From Episyrphus balteatus (Eukaryota > Arthropoda > Insecta > Diptera > Syrphidae): a DNA stretch of 64,000 nucleotides. The stretch is taken from contig NC_079137.1 in NCBI RefSeq assembly GCF_945859705.1, positions 55,212,552 to 55,276,551 on the forward strand. Reading direction: 5' to 3'. The notes beneath the pieces are model-generated. The model did no database searches and was not told where the DNA came from. It worked only from the letters and a program-made list of their open reading frames with translations. The position numbers were made by a program, and so were the translations under genes. Positions 22,590 through 34,895 of this stretch are shown piece by piece (within the stretch, counting starts at the first letter, position 1; the number at the start of each line of letters is the position of its first letter).

Positions 22590-25375
22590 TTGGCTCATAT
22601 GTTACCCAAATTTTCGTATAATCTACGCCAAAATTTTTAACTGTGTAAGAACAATCAATCTGCTCTTTTTCAAAGACTTCAAATTTTTCTACCAGATTCC
22701 TTCTGCCAACGGTGAAGACATAATTTTTACAGTCTTTAAAACTAGTTGAAGAATACCTTTTTCCATTTTTTAAAAGAACCGCATTTATGTATATTTCAAA
22801 AACATTTTTATTTTATTTCTCCACCTATAAATGTCCCTTGCTTACAAGTGACACTTTTAACGACAAAAAAAACCATTTCTGACAAGTGCAACCATTTATA
22901 TAATTTTATAGAGAATAATTTATAGGACAGCATAATTAACACAAACGTACATACATATAATATATCCCTTGATTGATATAATCGATCGTTAGGCATACCT
23001 CTGCCCTATACACGATAAATTCCAAGATTAAAATGCGCATTCTGCATATATACGATTGCATTACACTGCGATCTTGTTGGCATTGACGTTATACATATGC
23101 TCGCCGAGAATGAGAATCTCCTTAAGTAAAATTTATTACTGCCAAGATCTCAGAGTTGACCCCCATGGTCCTTTAATAGCATCTTTCATAGGTTTAGTAC
23201 CCTTACATATAAGACTATAGATGAAAATATACAAGCCTATAAAGCCTATATGACGGCGGTGGGGATATGAGCGCACATCTTGTCAAACATACAAGCATAT
23301 CTAAAAGGTAATTGCATTGGGGCAAGAATATAAGCATCGCAGGCTTAACTTTGAATATAAGCCCTCTAGAAGATGTACGCAAAATGCGCAATGATAATCA
23401 ACGTCCAATCGAATGCTTATCGGCCATCAAATCTTTGGGGTATCTCTCTGGCTTATACCCGATGTAGAAGACTGGCCAAAAGAGATGATTTGCCGTGTTC
23501 TATTGATTTGATTCGCTTTTAAGAAATACTTTTCATCGTTTTGCGGCAAATGAATCTTAAGTTTTTCCATCAAGTACCTACTTAAGGTATATCTCGAGAA
23601 GGACCAAGACAGACACACTTTTTGATCTTTCTAATATTACTGGATGCTCTCCAGATCTGTTCAAGTTGAAGAGTATAGACATTCTGTCATGGAACTATCT
23701 TGTCATCCATTAAAAAACACATCGTGCGTCTTCTTATTTTTTTTATTTTGGATGCGCATCAATCCAAAACCTTGTTTCGCGTCTTGTTGTTTAAACCATC
23801 AGAATGTACCATCTTATTATAAGGGGCAGCTTACTGTTGCTGCTGGTTTAAATCAGAAAAGACCTTTAAACGAATATGGAAATTGCGTAGATGCGCACAA
23901 CAACAAACTACTTGACATGGCATATCTTTTGAAATCAAATTCCTCGAGGGCTATGCGAAGTGGTTGCGAACGATGCGCGCAATGGTTTTGACTTGGCCAT
24001 CATCATCATAGCCTTAGCCATTTGGATGGGCAATAGAGCTCATAATAATTACACACAGGACTCCACCATCATGGATGTCTTTGTCAATTGGACGCATTAC
24101 CTGAAGCAGCTCCGATACGCCACTATAGCAGCCACTAGCTAACCACCACCGCATCGCATCGCATCTATTCTATGTTCTATGTGCAGGTATAGAGGCTTCC
24201 ATGCTGGCTTTTGGTTGCTTCTATTTCTGCTTGGCAAGTGGCAAGCTGGTAAGCTTGCCCAGCAGTGTGACTTATAGGAACATAACTTCTATGCGAGGGC
24301 AACTGCAAACGATGACCTTTTGGCTATTGTCTGATTAAATGTACGTTTTTTTTTTGTCTTCCCTCTTTTTGCCTCCTTTTGCACTTCTGTGTTGAGGTTG
24401 CCCATCTACAAAGAGGATTATAAATATATCTACTCTCTCTGAGTAAAACCCGGAGTTGATTTGTTTTTTTTTTTGTTCAGAATAAAGCCTGGGATTTACA
24501 TGCGGACTATCAGTTTTGTATGGTGGATTGAGTCGTTGGATGAACAAATATAGGCATAGTGTCTTATGGCGTTAACAATGCATTTTTAGTTTCTTGGAAT
24601 TTTTTGGAATTGTATAAAATTTTTAATTTGAGAGAAAAGTTTGAATGACTCGTTATTATTATTTGGTCTTTAAAGATTTTAAAATATTACTTTAGAAGAC
24701 GATAGAGCAAAATTCGAATGAAGCGAATTACGAATTACACTGGTACGATATCCTTATTTATAGGAATCAACTCAGCTCATTTTCGATCCTCCTCTTATGG
24801 GTTATTTCATTGTAACGGGTGTGACACAATTACATAATTTTTTATTCCTGGTTGGTGTACTATTTACTAAATAATGCATTGTATTAAGTTGTTAATATAT
24901 TTTTCAAATCATATTTTTATTTAAACCTGTTTTTCAACGTCACTAGCTCTAAAGAATAGATGTATCGGGTGTGACGTTAGAAAATCGATTCAGTCTGCTT
25001 CGGTGACTTTTAGAAGCCATATTGTGAATTCTTTAATGAAAAGTCGTGGGTATGGCGTTCAATATGAAAGGAGGTTTAATTACGTTTTTCAGTAAGCAAA
25101 TATTTGAAAGAAATTTATAAAAAAACTGTGTTTTTGTAAGTTCAAAAATATAACGGGTGTGACATATTTTTCGTAGTGGTTGTGACATTATAGGAAAAAA
25201 AAAGTATTAACATAATATACCTACAGATATTTAAAAAAAAACTAAACATTTTAAATATTTAAGCTCGATTAACACAGTCAATTATTATTATTTATCGAGA
25301 TTTTTTTTTGAAAAAAATATTTCAATTTTAGATAAAAGTGCGTGTCAACCGGCAATATATATATAACATTTAGAA
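22590..25375. other. Mixed non-coding DNA; unique island at 23.4-24.5 kb; repeated CGGGTGTGAC motif
   Basis: Minus-strand 23575-23435 has a protein-like short frame (KIHLPQNDEKYFLKANQI) with no supported exon borders. Between 24816 and 25190 the word CGGGTGTGAC occurs three times (about 24818, 24966, 25154), plus GTGGTTGTGAC near 25175, all on the plus strand. No gene is called. Confidence 0.4.
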
Positions 25376-26921
25376 ATGACCCACGTGAGGCATCTGGAAA
25401 TGACCCACGTGGGGCATCTGGAAATGACCCACGTGGGGCATTTGGAAATGACCCACGTGGGGCATTTGGAAATGACCCAAGTGGGGCATTTAGAAATGAC
25501 CCACGTGGGGCATCTGGAAATGACCCACGTGGGGCATTTGAAAATGACCCACGTGGGGCATCTGGAAATGCCCCACGTGGGGCATCTGGAAATGCCCCAC
25601 GTGGGGCATTTGGAATGACCAGATGGGGCATCTGGAAATGACCCACGTGGGGCATTTGGAATGACCCACGTGGGGCATTTGGAAATGACCCACGTGGGGC
25701 ACCTAGAAATGCCCTACGTGGGGCATTTGGAAATGACCCACGTGGGGCATCTGGAAATGACCCACGTGGGGCACCTAGAAATGCCCCACGTGGGGCATTT
25801 GGAAATGACCCAAGTGGGGCACCTAGAAATGCCCCACGTGGGGCATCTGGAAATTACCCACGTGGGGCATTTGGAATGACCAGATGGGGCATCTGGAAAT
25901 GACCCACGTGGGGCATTTGGAATGACCCACGTGGGGCATTTGGAAATGACCCACGTGGGGCATCTGGAAATGACCCACTTGGGGCATTTGGAAATGACCC
26001 ACGTGGGGCATCTGGAAATGACCCACGTGGGGCACCTAGAAATGCCCCACGTGGGGCATTTGGAAATGACCCAAGTGGGGCACCTAGAAATGCCCCACGT
26101 GGGGCACCTAGAAATGACCCACGTGGGGCACCTAGAAATGCCCCACGTGGGGCACCTAGAAATGCCCCACGTAGGGCACCTAGAAATGCCCCACGTGGGG
26201 CAATTGGCATAGCCCTCGTGGGGCATTTGGAAATGACCCACGTGGGGCATTTGGAAGTGACCCACGTGGGGCACCTAGAAATGCCCCACGTGGGGCATTT
26301 GGAATGGCCCACGTGGGGCATTTGCAAATGACCCACGTGGGGCATCTGGAAATGACCCACGTGGGGCATATGGAAATGACCCACGTGGGGCATTTGGAAT
26401 GACCCACGTGGGGCATTTGGAAATGACCCACGTGGGGCACCAAGAAATGCCCCACGTGGGGCATTTGGAAATGACCCACGTGCGGCACCTAGAAATGCCT
26501 AACGTGGGGCATTTGGAAATGACCCACGTGGGGCACCTAGAACTGCCCCACGTGGGGCATTTGGAAATGACCCACGTGGGGCACCTAGAAATGCAACACG
26601 TGGGGCATTTGGAAATGACCCACGTGGGGCATCTGGAAATGACCCATGTGGGGCATTTGGAATGACCCACGTGGGGCATCTGGAAATGACCCACGTGGGG
26701 CATTTGAAATGACCCTCGTGGGGCATTTGAAAATGACCCACGTGGGGCATTTGTAAATGAACCACGTGGGGCATCTGGAAATGACCCACGTTGGGCATTT
26801 GGAAATGACCCACATTAGGCATTTGGAAATGACCGACGTGGGGCATCTGGAAATGACCCACGTTGGGCATTTGGAAATGACCGACGTGGGGCATCTGGAA
26901 ATGACCCACGTGGGGCATTTG
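25376..26921. repeat. 24-bp minisatellite with a CACGTG palindrome in nearly every unit
   Basis: About 65 units of the type TGGAAATGACCCACGTGGGG followed by CATT/CATC/CACC. Most are 24 bp; some are 23 bp through loss of an A. Variants with GCC in place of GAC make AAATGCCCCACGTG and its complement a 22-bp perfect palindrome. A higher-order duplication with offset 261 bp is marked by the rare unit GGAATGACCAGATGGGGC at about 25613 and 25874. Because 24 is a multiple of three, long octapeptide frames (for example MTHVGHLE) exist on both strands; 23-bp units break them, so coding selection is unlikely. Base composition is GC-richer than all flanking DNA. Confidence 0.97.
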
Positions 26922-29002
26922 GGAATCAATTTTGACGAATCGACTTCTTTGTTGAAAAATCTTCTTTTAATTGAAAAATTGTTAAATATTCAACTATAAC
27001 GATAATAATTTTCCCATATAACGTGCTGAAACATTTCTGATTTTCTACCCAAATTGCGGAAGTAAATTTTCGCAAAACATTCAATCTCTATTCCGTACGC
27101 ACTATTTCTCATCGCATATAAATTTATCAGTGTCGCAAAAAAAAACTAAAAATAACCAGTATCTCGCGCCCACATTTTCTCTCTTCAAGCTAAATGTGAT
27201 AATAATATATCACTCATGTTACAGCTTTACATATACTCGTACATATGTATATATAAAGATTCAACTTCGCATCACATTGGATAGCAGAGGATTGAATTGG
27301 ATAGCATAGCACAAAGAAAAAACTTTCAACTTAACCCGCTCGTCAAACAGCTTAATGTCCAATTTAGAACGAAGTGTATTTCACCCCCGCGGAGACAGCT
27401 AAACGCGCATACAAAATCAATTACAAGTGCGGCTATTAGCCCAGCTCTCAAGTTATTTATCAAAGTGTCCCTCTCTTGGTCTTGCGTTCTTATAATGACC
27501 GCCGCGCAGGCCGCCGCACTATTAGCCAATGGTGTGTGCGATAATCTATTAACTGTGAGCTCTTTTGCGAGAGGAGCCTTTGAGGGACAACGAGGGACGC
27601 TCAAGCCTGTATATAAAAACCGCCAAGTTTGTTCGAAAGAAGAGAATTATTGTTTTTTGTTGTAGGTTACATTTTTTTTCGCCATTAAGGCCGCCTAACT
27701 TAATCTCGTCTACTCTCGGACTGAATTTATTATCCTTTAGTCGATGTACCATACAAAATCTGGTCAAGCATGGTACAAAGCGTATACAGAAAATAGCTAG
27801 CGCATTAAGGCCATATGCGTTGCGCTGCTATAGCTATAGCACCATAAGGAAGGGACATAATATTATTCTGGATTTGGAAACGCTTGTCAAATGTTGTAGA
27901 AAGTGTGGGTAAGTTCACTAGATCGCACCAGTCCATCTATTTTATGCGTCTCCAGTGATATATAGTAACGGAATCGAGTAGGCACATCCTTTTTTTCTAG
28001 TTAGCATTCGCATTTGGCGTTCGGAATTGCGTGTTCTTTTGAAGAATGCTTTACTTGCTTGAATTCCATTACCTCGAATAGCTGAAGGCGTTTGAATTTA
28101 ATGTTAATGTTTGTTGTCTTTCAATGCGAAGTGTTAAACTGAAGACGAAGAATTCACTTAACTTTGAATGTAGATTAAAAGTTTTACAAGCTCAAAACGG
28201 TCTTTGGTCTTAGAATATTCTTACCAATTCTTTTTATCTGCATAAATATTTGGTTAAGTTGCCTTAAGATATACAACATTGTAAACAAAAAAGTTATAAT
28301 ATTTTGACCAAGAACAAGAACCAAGAAGTAATTTATTTGATTTCAAACTCCTCAACGCCTTGAATTTAATCTTTAAAGTCTTTCTATTGTCTTTTAAGAT
28401 TTCTTAATCTGATTCGTATATTTTCCAAGAGCGATCAATAATTCATAACGTAGTATAAATGCATTAAGACTATTTCCAGTTTTGTGGAATTTAATACCTA
28501 AACTACAATAAACTGTAGTTTTGAGCTTAACAAAAAAAATAAAAATAACAATTGTAATAAATTGTAATTTGCAGCTGTTTGGTATAGTTGCACACAAAAA
28601 ATATAAAAGCTGCCACCTCTTTTTACTCTATGAATTTGATTTGGAACAAGTAAATCTGATGAACTTATATAACAAGCTTTAAACGGGTTAACAAAGGAAC
28701 AACAATGTAGTTGAGGCAATTTATGTCACATTCATTATCATACTACGAATCAAACATATATGACCCTTTATGATGGAAAATTTTGTGTAGGTTGAGTACT
28801 AAAGATAAAGATTTTAACTGATTTATGTTTGTAAGTAGCCATTACAACATCCAAAGGATTTATGTCACTTGATATTTGTAGGTAGGTACATAATATGCAC
28901 AATAAAACAAAACTGATTTTTTTTATTACCAAAACTAACGGCACATTCCATACATCGGAAATAGATAAATCATTTTTTTTTTTAATATTTGATTGATTAT
29001 GA
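26922..29002. other. Unique DNA with a candidate promoter and first exon
   Basis: 27250-27910 is a less AT-rich island. Two TATA-like sites are present (TATATATAAAG near 27249; TATATAAAAACC near 27609). The remainder is AT-rich and unremarkable. Confidence 0.4.
27609..27908 (+). promoter_or_regulatory. Candidate TATA promoter followed by an exon with strong donor
   Basis: TATATAAAAACC at about 27609 would place a start site near 27640. The transcript could run to a consensus donor GTGTGG|GTAAGT (exon end 27908). An open frame is present but encodes nothing recognisable, so a non-coding first exon is the more careful reading. It might serve the downstream receptor gene at 55 kb, which is on the same strand. 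Confidence 0.3.
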
Positions 29003-29004
29003 GA

Positions 29005-29233
29005 GATAATAATATTAAAAATTTGACTTTATTATTCAGAGAAACAAAAAAGTTACAGAAGTTTTAAAATTTGCAAATCATGCCAAAAACGTGTATTTCT
29101 TAACTTTGGAATAAATTTAAAAAAATTTAATTTAATTTAAAAAAAAAAGTTATTCAAATGATAGCGTAGATATCAAAGATAATAAATTCCAAATTTGACT
29201 TAATTATTCCAAGAAACAAAAAAGTTACAGATT
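29005..29233. repeat. Diverged direct duplication (about 173-bp offset)
   Basis: AAATTTGACTTTATTATTC ... AGAAACAAAAAAGTTACAGA at 29018-29064 is repeated at 29190-29233 as AAATTTGACTTAATTATTCC ... AGAAACAAAAAAGTTACAGA. Confidence 0.65.
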
Positions 29234-29652
29234 TTTGAGACGCGTAAGCCCATTTGGGCCCACTGTGCGGCGGCGGTATCGATTAAAATTTTTGTATGAT
29301 ATATGTATGTTATACATCGTGGGTGCAAAACCAAAACCACGAATCTGCCAAATTGAAGTTTTTGAGAAAAACCGCTTCAAAGTTTTGGAAACTCATGCAA
29401 TCTCATGGAAACTCCTGCAACGGAAATTGATAGTTTAGGCTTCTAGACAACAGATGGAGGATTGAAATCGACATAGTGAATAGAGGAACTGATAACAAGT
29501 TAAAATGACGCATGAAAGTTCAAATGTCCAAAAATGCAGATTCGCGGTTTTGGCGTTGTGCCGACGACATTATCGGAAACGCTTTAATAAAATCAAATAA
29601 TAATTTTACCATATTTCATTTTTTCATAAAAAGATAAGTAAGATAAGTCTTA

Positions 29653-29690
29653 AGAGCAATTACGTGTGACCAAGTCGTGCATTTTATTTC
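29653..29690 (-). repeat. Family A 5'-end fragment
   Basis: AGAGCAATTACGTGTGACC followed by AAGTCGTGCATTTTATTT is the reverse complement of the family A start. No matching 3' hairpin was found for this copy. Confidence 0.6.
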
Positions 29691-30093
29691 AATTTAAAGT
29701 TTGAAATGTGAACCTGTGAAGTTTGGTCAGCCATCAGGGGGGAAATTTTGAAAAAATAATTTTGTTCTTTTTTCAGTAATTGAAGCTTTTGAAAACAAGT
29801 TTTTGGCGTAAACTCCAATTTGGTAGCTCAAAAACTTTTTTAAATATTCAAAGTTTTGCTAATAATTCATTTTTTTTTTTGCAGAAATTTGAAGTAATCT
29901 AGACTCAGATTAATCGCTGAAGCCTCGATTTTGAAGCTCAATGTTATTTAAGATTTCTCTAAAATAAGACGAATCATCACTAAGTAACGTTCAAAAAGTT
30001 GAATTTAATTTTTTTTTCTAGAAAATGTAGCTTTCAAAAAAAAAACTTTTTCTACAAAAAATATTTTTAAAGCTACGCTCAGTCATTTATTTT

Positions 30094-30656
30094 TACTTGC
30101 TCTACAGGGCAAGTATTGGTTTCGTGTCGAAAAAAAAATTGAGGTTTTAATCAAAACCAACACTACGATGATGGAGAAGTCCGAAAAAGTGGGTCCCGCA
30201 ATTCCGTCCGTGCGTCTGTACGTCTGTGCGTCCATCTGTACACATTTCCATAGCCTAAACGGGTGGATGGATTTTCTTCAAATTTGGTACAGATGATTTT
30301 TATGGAATTCTCAAAGTTGATTTTTGTTTTTTTATATCTCGTTTAGAACGTATACCTCCCATACGAAAAAATACGATATTACGAATTTCTCGAAAACGGC
30401 TGTAACGATTTTGATTAAACTTTGTATACGTAATATTTAAAGCAGTGGCAATAAAACTGCATTTTTATTTTTTCTCAAAAAAGTCAAATAACAAAAAATT
30501 TTTTTTTTTTCATTTAACAAAATTTTGCACTAAATGTCGGCTCTTCCCCAATATCAATTTTTTTAAAATTTAGATCCAGCTTTTAAAATCTACAAGTAGA
30601 CTAGCATAAAAGTGCTTCGAACTGCAAGAGCAAGTACGTGCGACCCCAGTCGTGCA
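30094..30656 (-). mobile_element. Family A repeat, complete copy (563 bp)
   Basis: In reverse orientation it runs from the 5' signature (GTCGTGCA ending at 30656) to the hairpin TACTTGCTCTACAGGGCAAG at 30094-30114. The interior contains the same GTCCGTGCGTCTGTACGTCT stretch and an 'ACGGCTGTAACGATTTTGAT' block as the plus copy at 8768. A loose copy also occurs at 43.2-43.4 kb. Confidence 0.65.
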
Positions 30657-30880
30657 TTTTATTTTATTTTGAATTCAACATAGAATAAAATTTACCGCTA
30701 TTTTATTTTGTATCGTTTTCGAATGAAAATCTTAAAAAAATGTATTTAAATTCTATAGAATAAATGGAACTAAAATATTTCCTCGATTTTATTATGAGAA
30801 AAAAAACGTGTGTGTTCAGTGTACACAATATACATGAAATCTAGGGTATGTCATCTTTAGAGCAAGTGGTAACTGATTAC

Positions 30881-31065
30881 TAGGGATAGGATTTTCTTGC
30901 ACAAAATATGCAAATAAATGCAAAATACTTATTTATAGTAAAATATGCACTGAAGCGATTGAATGTTATTTTAAAGGAAATTTCCTGATTCGTTTACATA
31001 ATTCGGTTCCTTGCTGACAAGGTGTTTCCAAAAAAATATGCATTTTCATGGAAATTCGATCTCTA
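30881..31065. mobile_element. hAT-type MITE (185 bp)
   Basis: A perfect 8-bp TSD, CTGATTAC, lies at 30873-30880 and 31066-31073. TIRs are TAGGGATAGGATTTTC at the left and, reversed, TAGAGATCGAATTTCC at the right; both match the hAT consensus YAGNG. The interior carries repeated AAATATGCA words. Confidence 0.85.
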
Positions 31066-32172
31066 CTGATTACAGTTCAATGTTTTGGTTTTTACGAAAA
31101 AATATGAAATCTTGATTTTTCCACCTTCACTTCCACGTTTCATGGTCTGATGTATTTTACTATTTTTTGAAAATAGCGGCTATACTCTTAGTATCTCCTC
31201 TTTTTTTTTTGTAACAAGATAAATACTTATTTATAAATTAACTGGCCTTTATATAATTTTTAATTCTTATTTAAATAAGATCCAATTTGAAATTTGGCTT
31301 TATTTTCACTATTGAGAAATAAAGGCAATTTTTTTTCGACATAAAACTTTGAGCTTATAAAAAAACTTTGAATCATTGTTGAGACTTTTCAAACTATCAA
31401 CCTGTTTATTTCTTTACCTCTTTGTAATTTCTTTAACGAAACTAAGACGTTTTCGAAAATTTGGGCCTTTTTCCTTGAGTTTTATTCAGGTTCACATTTT
31501 CGGCTGCGAATGAATACATTTTTACTCTATATTGTAAATTTACATGCAAAAAATTAAGAAATACATCCTAGCGTTAGTAGCACTGCTTTGCACTCGTTTT
31601 TTTTTTTTAATTTATTTTTGCATTTTTGAAATTATCTCGTCCCAAGATTTTAATATTTATGTTCTTAATGGGTATATGTTTCAAGAATTTTCATACAAAC
31701 TTTTATTTTTTGCTTTTAATTAATTTCTTATGGTCATGATGTAAAGTCATTTTCAAACCATTTTAATAATATATTTTCACGGTTGTACAAAGCTGCATGT
31801 TTTAATTTTTATTAAAAAAAAAAGCAAAACTGATAAAAAGACAAAATGCAGTTGACTTGATCAAAATGTGCGTTTTCATCCATCCTTTACTTTATAATTT
31901 TGTTTTATTTAACTTTAATTTAATTGCTTAGAAATCTCTTTTTGTTTTAACCTATATTAGAAATCGAACCCTCTCGCAACTAAGCGACCATGGCCTAACT
32001 CAAAATTCGGTCATAATTTTAGTATGTAAAAAAAAATCTGAATTGAACATAACAAACAAACCCAAAAATAAAATGTTGTCTAAATAAGACCTAAAGTGGT
32101 AAGGATGTAACATTTATTTTTAGAAACAAAGTGTATCACATTGGATACATTTTTTTGAAAAATATGTATAGA
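31066..32172. other. AT-rich non-coding DNA
   Basis: No supported feature. Confidence 0.5.
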
Positions 32173-33187
32173 TACGGTGACCATATTTCCAGAAGCAAAA
32201 CCCGGGACACATACAAAATTTTTCGGATGGTTTTGAAAATATTGATTCTTTAAAAACATGAAAATAAATAAAAATTGAAATTTTTTAAAATGCGTTTTCA
32301 TAATTTTTGCTCCATTTTGATATAAAGATTTCTTAAATAATTTTATGGGAGCATTTTCGTTGAAATCATTTAAGTCATATACAAAATAAAGGAAGCGTTT
32401 TTATACTTAATAAGTACTGTTAATCACTTCTAAAAAAATATTTTTTCAATCAAAATCGGAAAGCTATTTTTTAACATTTTAATTTTATTTAAAATGATTT
32501 GAAATTGTATAATCTTTAAATAAACTTCTAACATGTCCTTAAAATTTTTGAAATTTAGCTGAAATTACTAGACAACGTGGGTTCTTAACTCTTCTGTTCT
32601 TTATTCGAAAAAACTTTCCCTGATGGAGCTTTTCAACCTGGCAAATAAAAACTGGAGTTAAATATAATTGGTGACAAATTTTAAAAACTAAAGCCTAGTC
32701 TAGAGCCAAATTGAAAATTATAAAACGAGCTCAACGAAATCCTAAAAGAAAATTTTACTTTTCATTGCACATTACGTAGCTTAACCAACGAAATTCTTAC
32801 CTGTGCAAGAATAATTGGAGAGTTTTCAATCGTTTGTCACTCATACTTAACGGTGCAGGTAATTTTTCTTGCTCCAAAAGAGTTTTTTTTTACTTTGGGA
32901 GACTCAGAAAAATTTTCGTTTTGCTTCGGCAGCAAACTAGGCTTGACGCTTTTATACGAACAAATTAGAAAAACTTTAAATTTGCAACCACTGCTTATCT
33001 TGTTTTTCGTACAAAGTTTTTAAAATTTTGAATAAAAAAATTAGAGAATTTGCAAATACGGGACAATCACGGGACAAACTACAAAATACGGGACACTTAC
33101 ACGTCCCGGGTTTCTTAAATAAAAACCCGGGACAAGCTGTAAAAATACGGGACAGTCCCGGGTAAACCGGGACGGATGGTCACCGTA
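32173..33187. mobile_element. Non-autonomous hAT-like element (1015 bp)
   Basis: TIR TACGGTGACCAT at both ends, flanked by perfect TGTATAGA (32165-32172 and 33188-33195). The duplication can be read as long as 12 bp (TATGTATAGATA) because TA also flanks it. Subterminal zones are rich in CCCGGGAC/ACGGGACA words, about ten within 33060-33180, typical of transposase-binding repeats. There is no transposase. The YACGG start resembles the element at 3612. Confidence 0.83.
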
Positions 33188-34731
33188 TGTATAGATATAT
33201 ATTTCCGTTGTTGTTATGTCTCAAACCACAGGACACAAAAGTCAAAAAAAAAAAAAAAAAAAAAAATGATGAGAATATCCTTGAATTTCTTATCGCAATG
33301 TCTTCATCTTTTCTACGCAACCAACCAACGACAAAAATTCCAAAATAGTAATATTGCACAAAAAAAATGTGTACAAGAAAAAGGGACAACAAACAAAAAA
33401 TAAAAGAAAATGACAAATAACCCAAAAGAAAAAGAAAGAAGGTACCTACACTCATGAAATACCTAAAAGTCTATACCGTCTTTTGCGTGGTCATCGCAAT
33501 ATAGCAACAGCCAGCAGCAGCAAGCAGACAAGAACACACACTATTCGTAGAAAACCTTGAGATTGTCACCGACAATCAGCCTCTATGATCAGCAAACAAT
33601 AAATTTCAAATCGGTTAGTGTGTCTCTCTAAAGAAAAATCGTGAGTCTCTTCTATTCTGCTGCATACTCATACTCATATCACAAAAAAAAGGGACAATTT
33701 CAAAAAAAAAACTCCTAGAAAATAACGAAACAAAGAAAAATTCAAAGTGCTGGTGGCTATGTTTACCAAGCAATGAAATGATAATGCGACTAAATACAAT
33801 CTCTCTATACACACAACCCTCTTTTTTTTTTTTCTAGGTGGAATAAAGGTGCCCAATGCCCACGTCCTGTCGGCAAATCTTCGTCCAACCTACATGCTGG
33901 AGCACCTGCATCTTTATCTTGTAAAACAAACCAAAGACTTTGTCCTTGGGAAGGCTCTTTTACAAGCTCCAGCCAACCATCCATAGCCAACAAGAAGTAG
34001 AAGACCAGGCCCAGACAATAGCAGACCCAAATACGATCGGACAAGATCAGTCCACACACAGTCGCTCTTCCATATATTTATACTCCTCCTCCTGAGGGTA
34101 TATTCCATCCACATTAGAAGCAGAAGTCAACTCTGATATCGGCTGTGAATGTGCATTGCCAATTTTTATTGTCATTATTCTGTTAACCATGGTTCTCGCT
34201 GGTCTCTGAAGACTTGGCCAAAAGGCTTCTTGCATCATGCATACATATATAATTGATGTGATTTTGTTGTAATCGTGCGCATATTCTCTTTTTGTCCTCT
34301 TCTCTTCATGATCCACCTTCAAGGACCTTCAATTGCAGGAGCACGTTTCGACCTAAATTGTAAATAAAAAAAAAAAAAAAAATAAATGACAATTTTTTTT
34401 TTATTTTTGTTTTTTTTTTTTTGTTTTCATTAAAAAGATTGGTATCGCGTCGTGAGATATTAAATGGAAGGCACGATATAAGTTATGTGAGCATTTAATC
34501 ATCTAACCCACATACTCTTGTTCTATTTTGAAGAAAAGGAATACAAAAGATGATATAAATATTTTCGTGATTTTCATCAGATTCCACAATTTACGGAGAC
34601 GGTTTTTTCACAGAAGATAAAAAAAGTCCATTTATCATCACTTGTCGCCTGAATGCCGGCTTATGATACAAAGTTAACTACACTTGGTGGTTTTATTGCC
34701 TTTATTTAACAAAATAACAGTGTAAAAGAGT
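33188..34731. other. Unique island with a strong splice acceptor and long A/T tracts
   Basis: A 23-A run lies near 33247. At 33836-33837 a T-rich tract ends TTTCTAG, an excellent plus-strand acceptor. The following 150 bp (from 33838) are open and less AT-rich, containing VPNAHVLSANLRPTYMLEHL before a stop. The minus strand is also open here. Coding status is undecided; a 5' UTR exon is possible. Confidence 0.3.
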
Positions 34732-34895
34732 GAGTTTTTTAAAAGATTGATTTTTTCTACCTGATGTAAAATCAAAGACTCACAAAAGCCAAAAAATCAC
34801 TGACATAATATATGAGTTTTTTAAAAGATTGATTTTTTCTGCCTGATGTAAAATCAAAGACTCACAAAAGCCAAAAAATCACTGACGTAATATCG
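34732..34895. repeat. Two-copy tandem duplication, 82-bp unit
   Basis: Units 34732-34813 and 34814-34895 differ by only a few bases, so this is a recent duplication. Confidence 0.9.

Noticed and set aside
25278..26918. Long open frames on both strands through the minisatellite
   Set aside because: They follow from a 24-bp unit length; 23-bp units shift the frame repeatedly, so no single protein is maintained.
33805..34059. Minus-strand 84-codon frame at 33.8-34.1 kb
   Set aside because: The opposite strand is equally open and has the better splice signal; neither gives a recognised domain.
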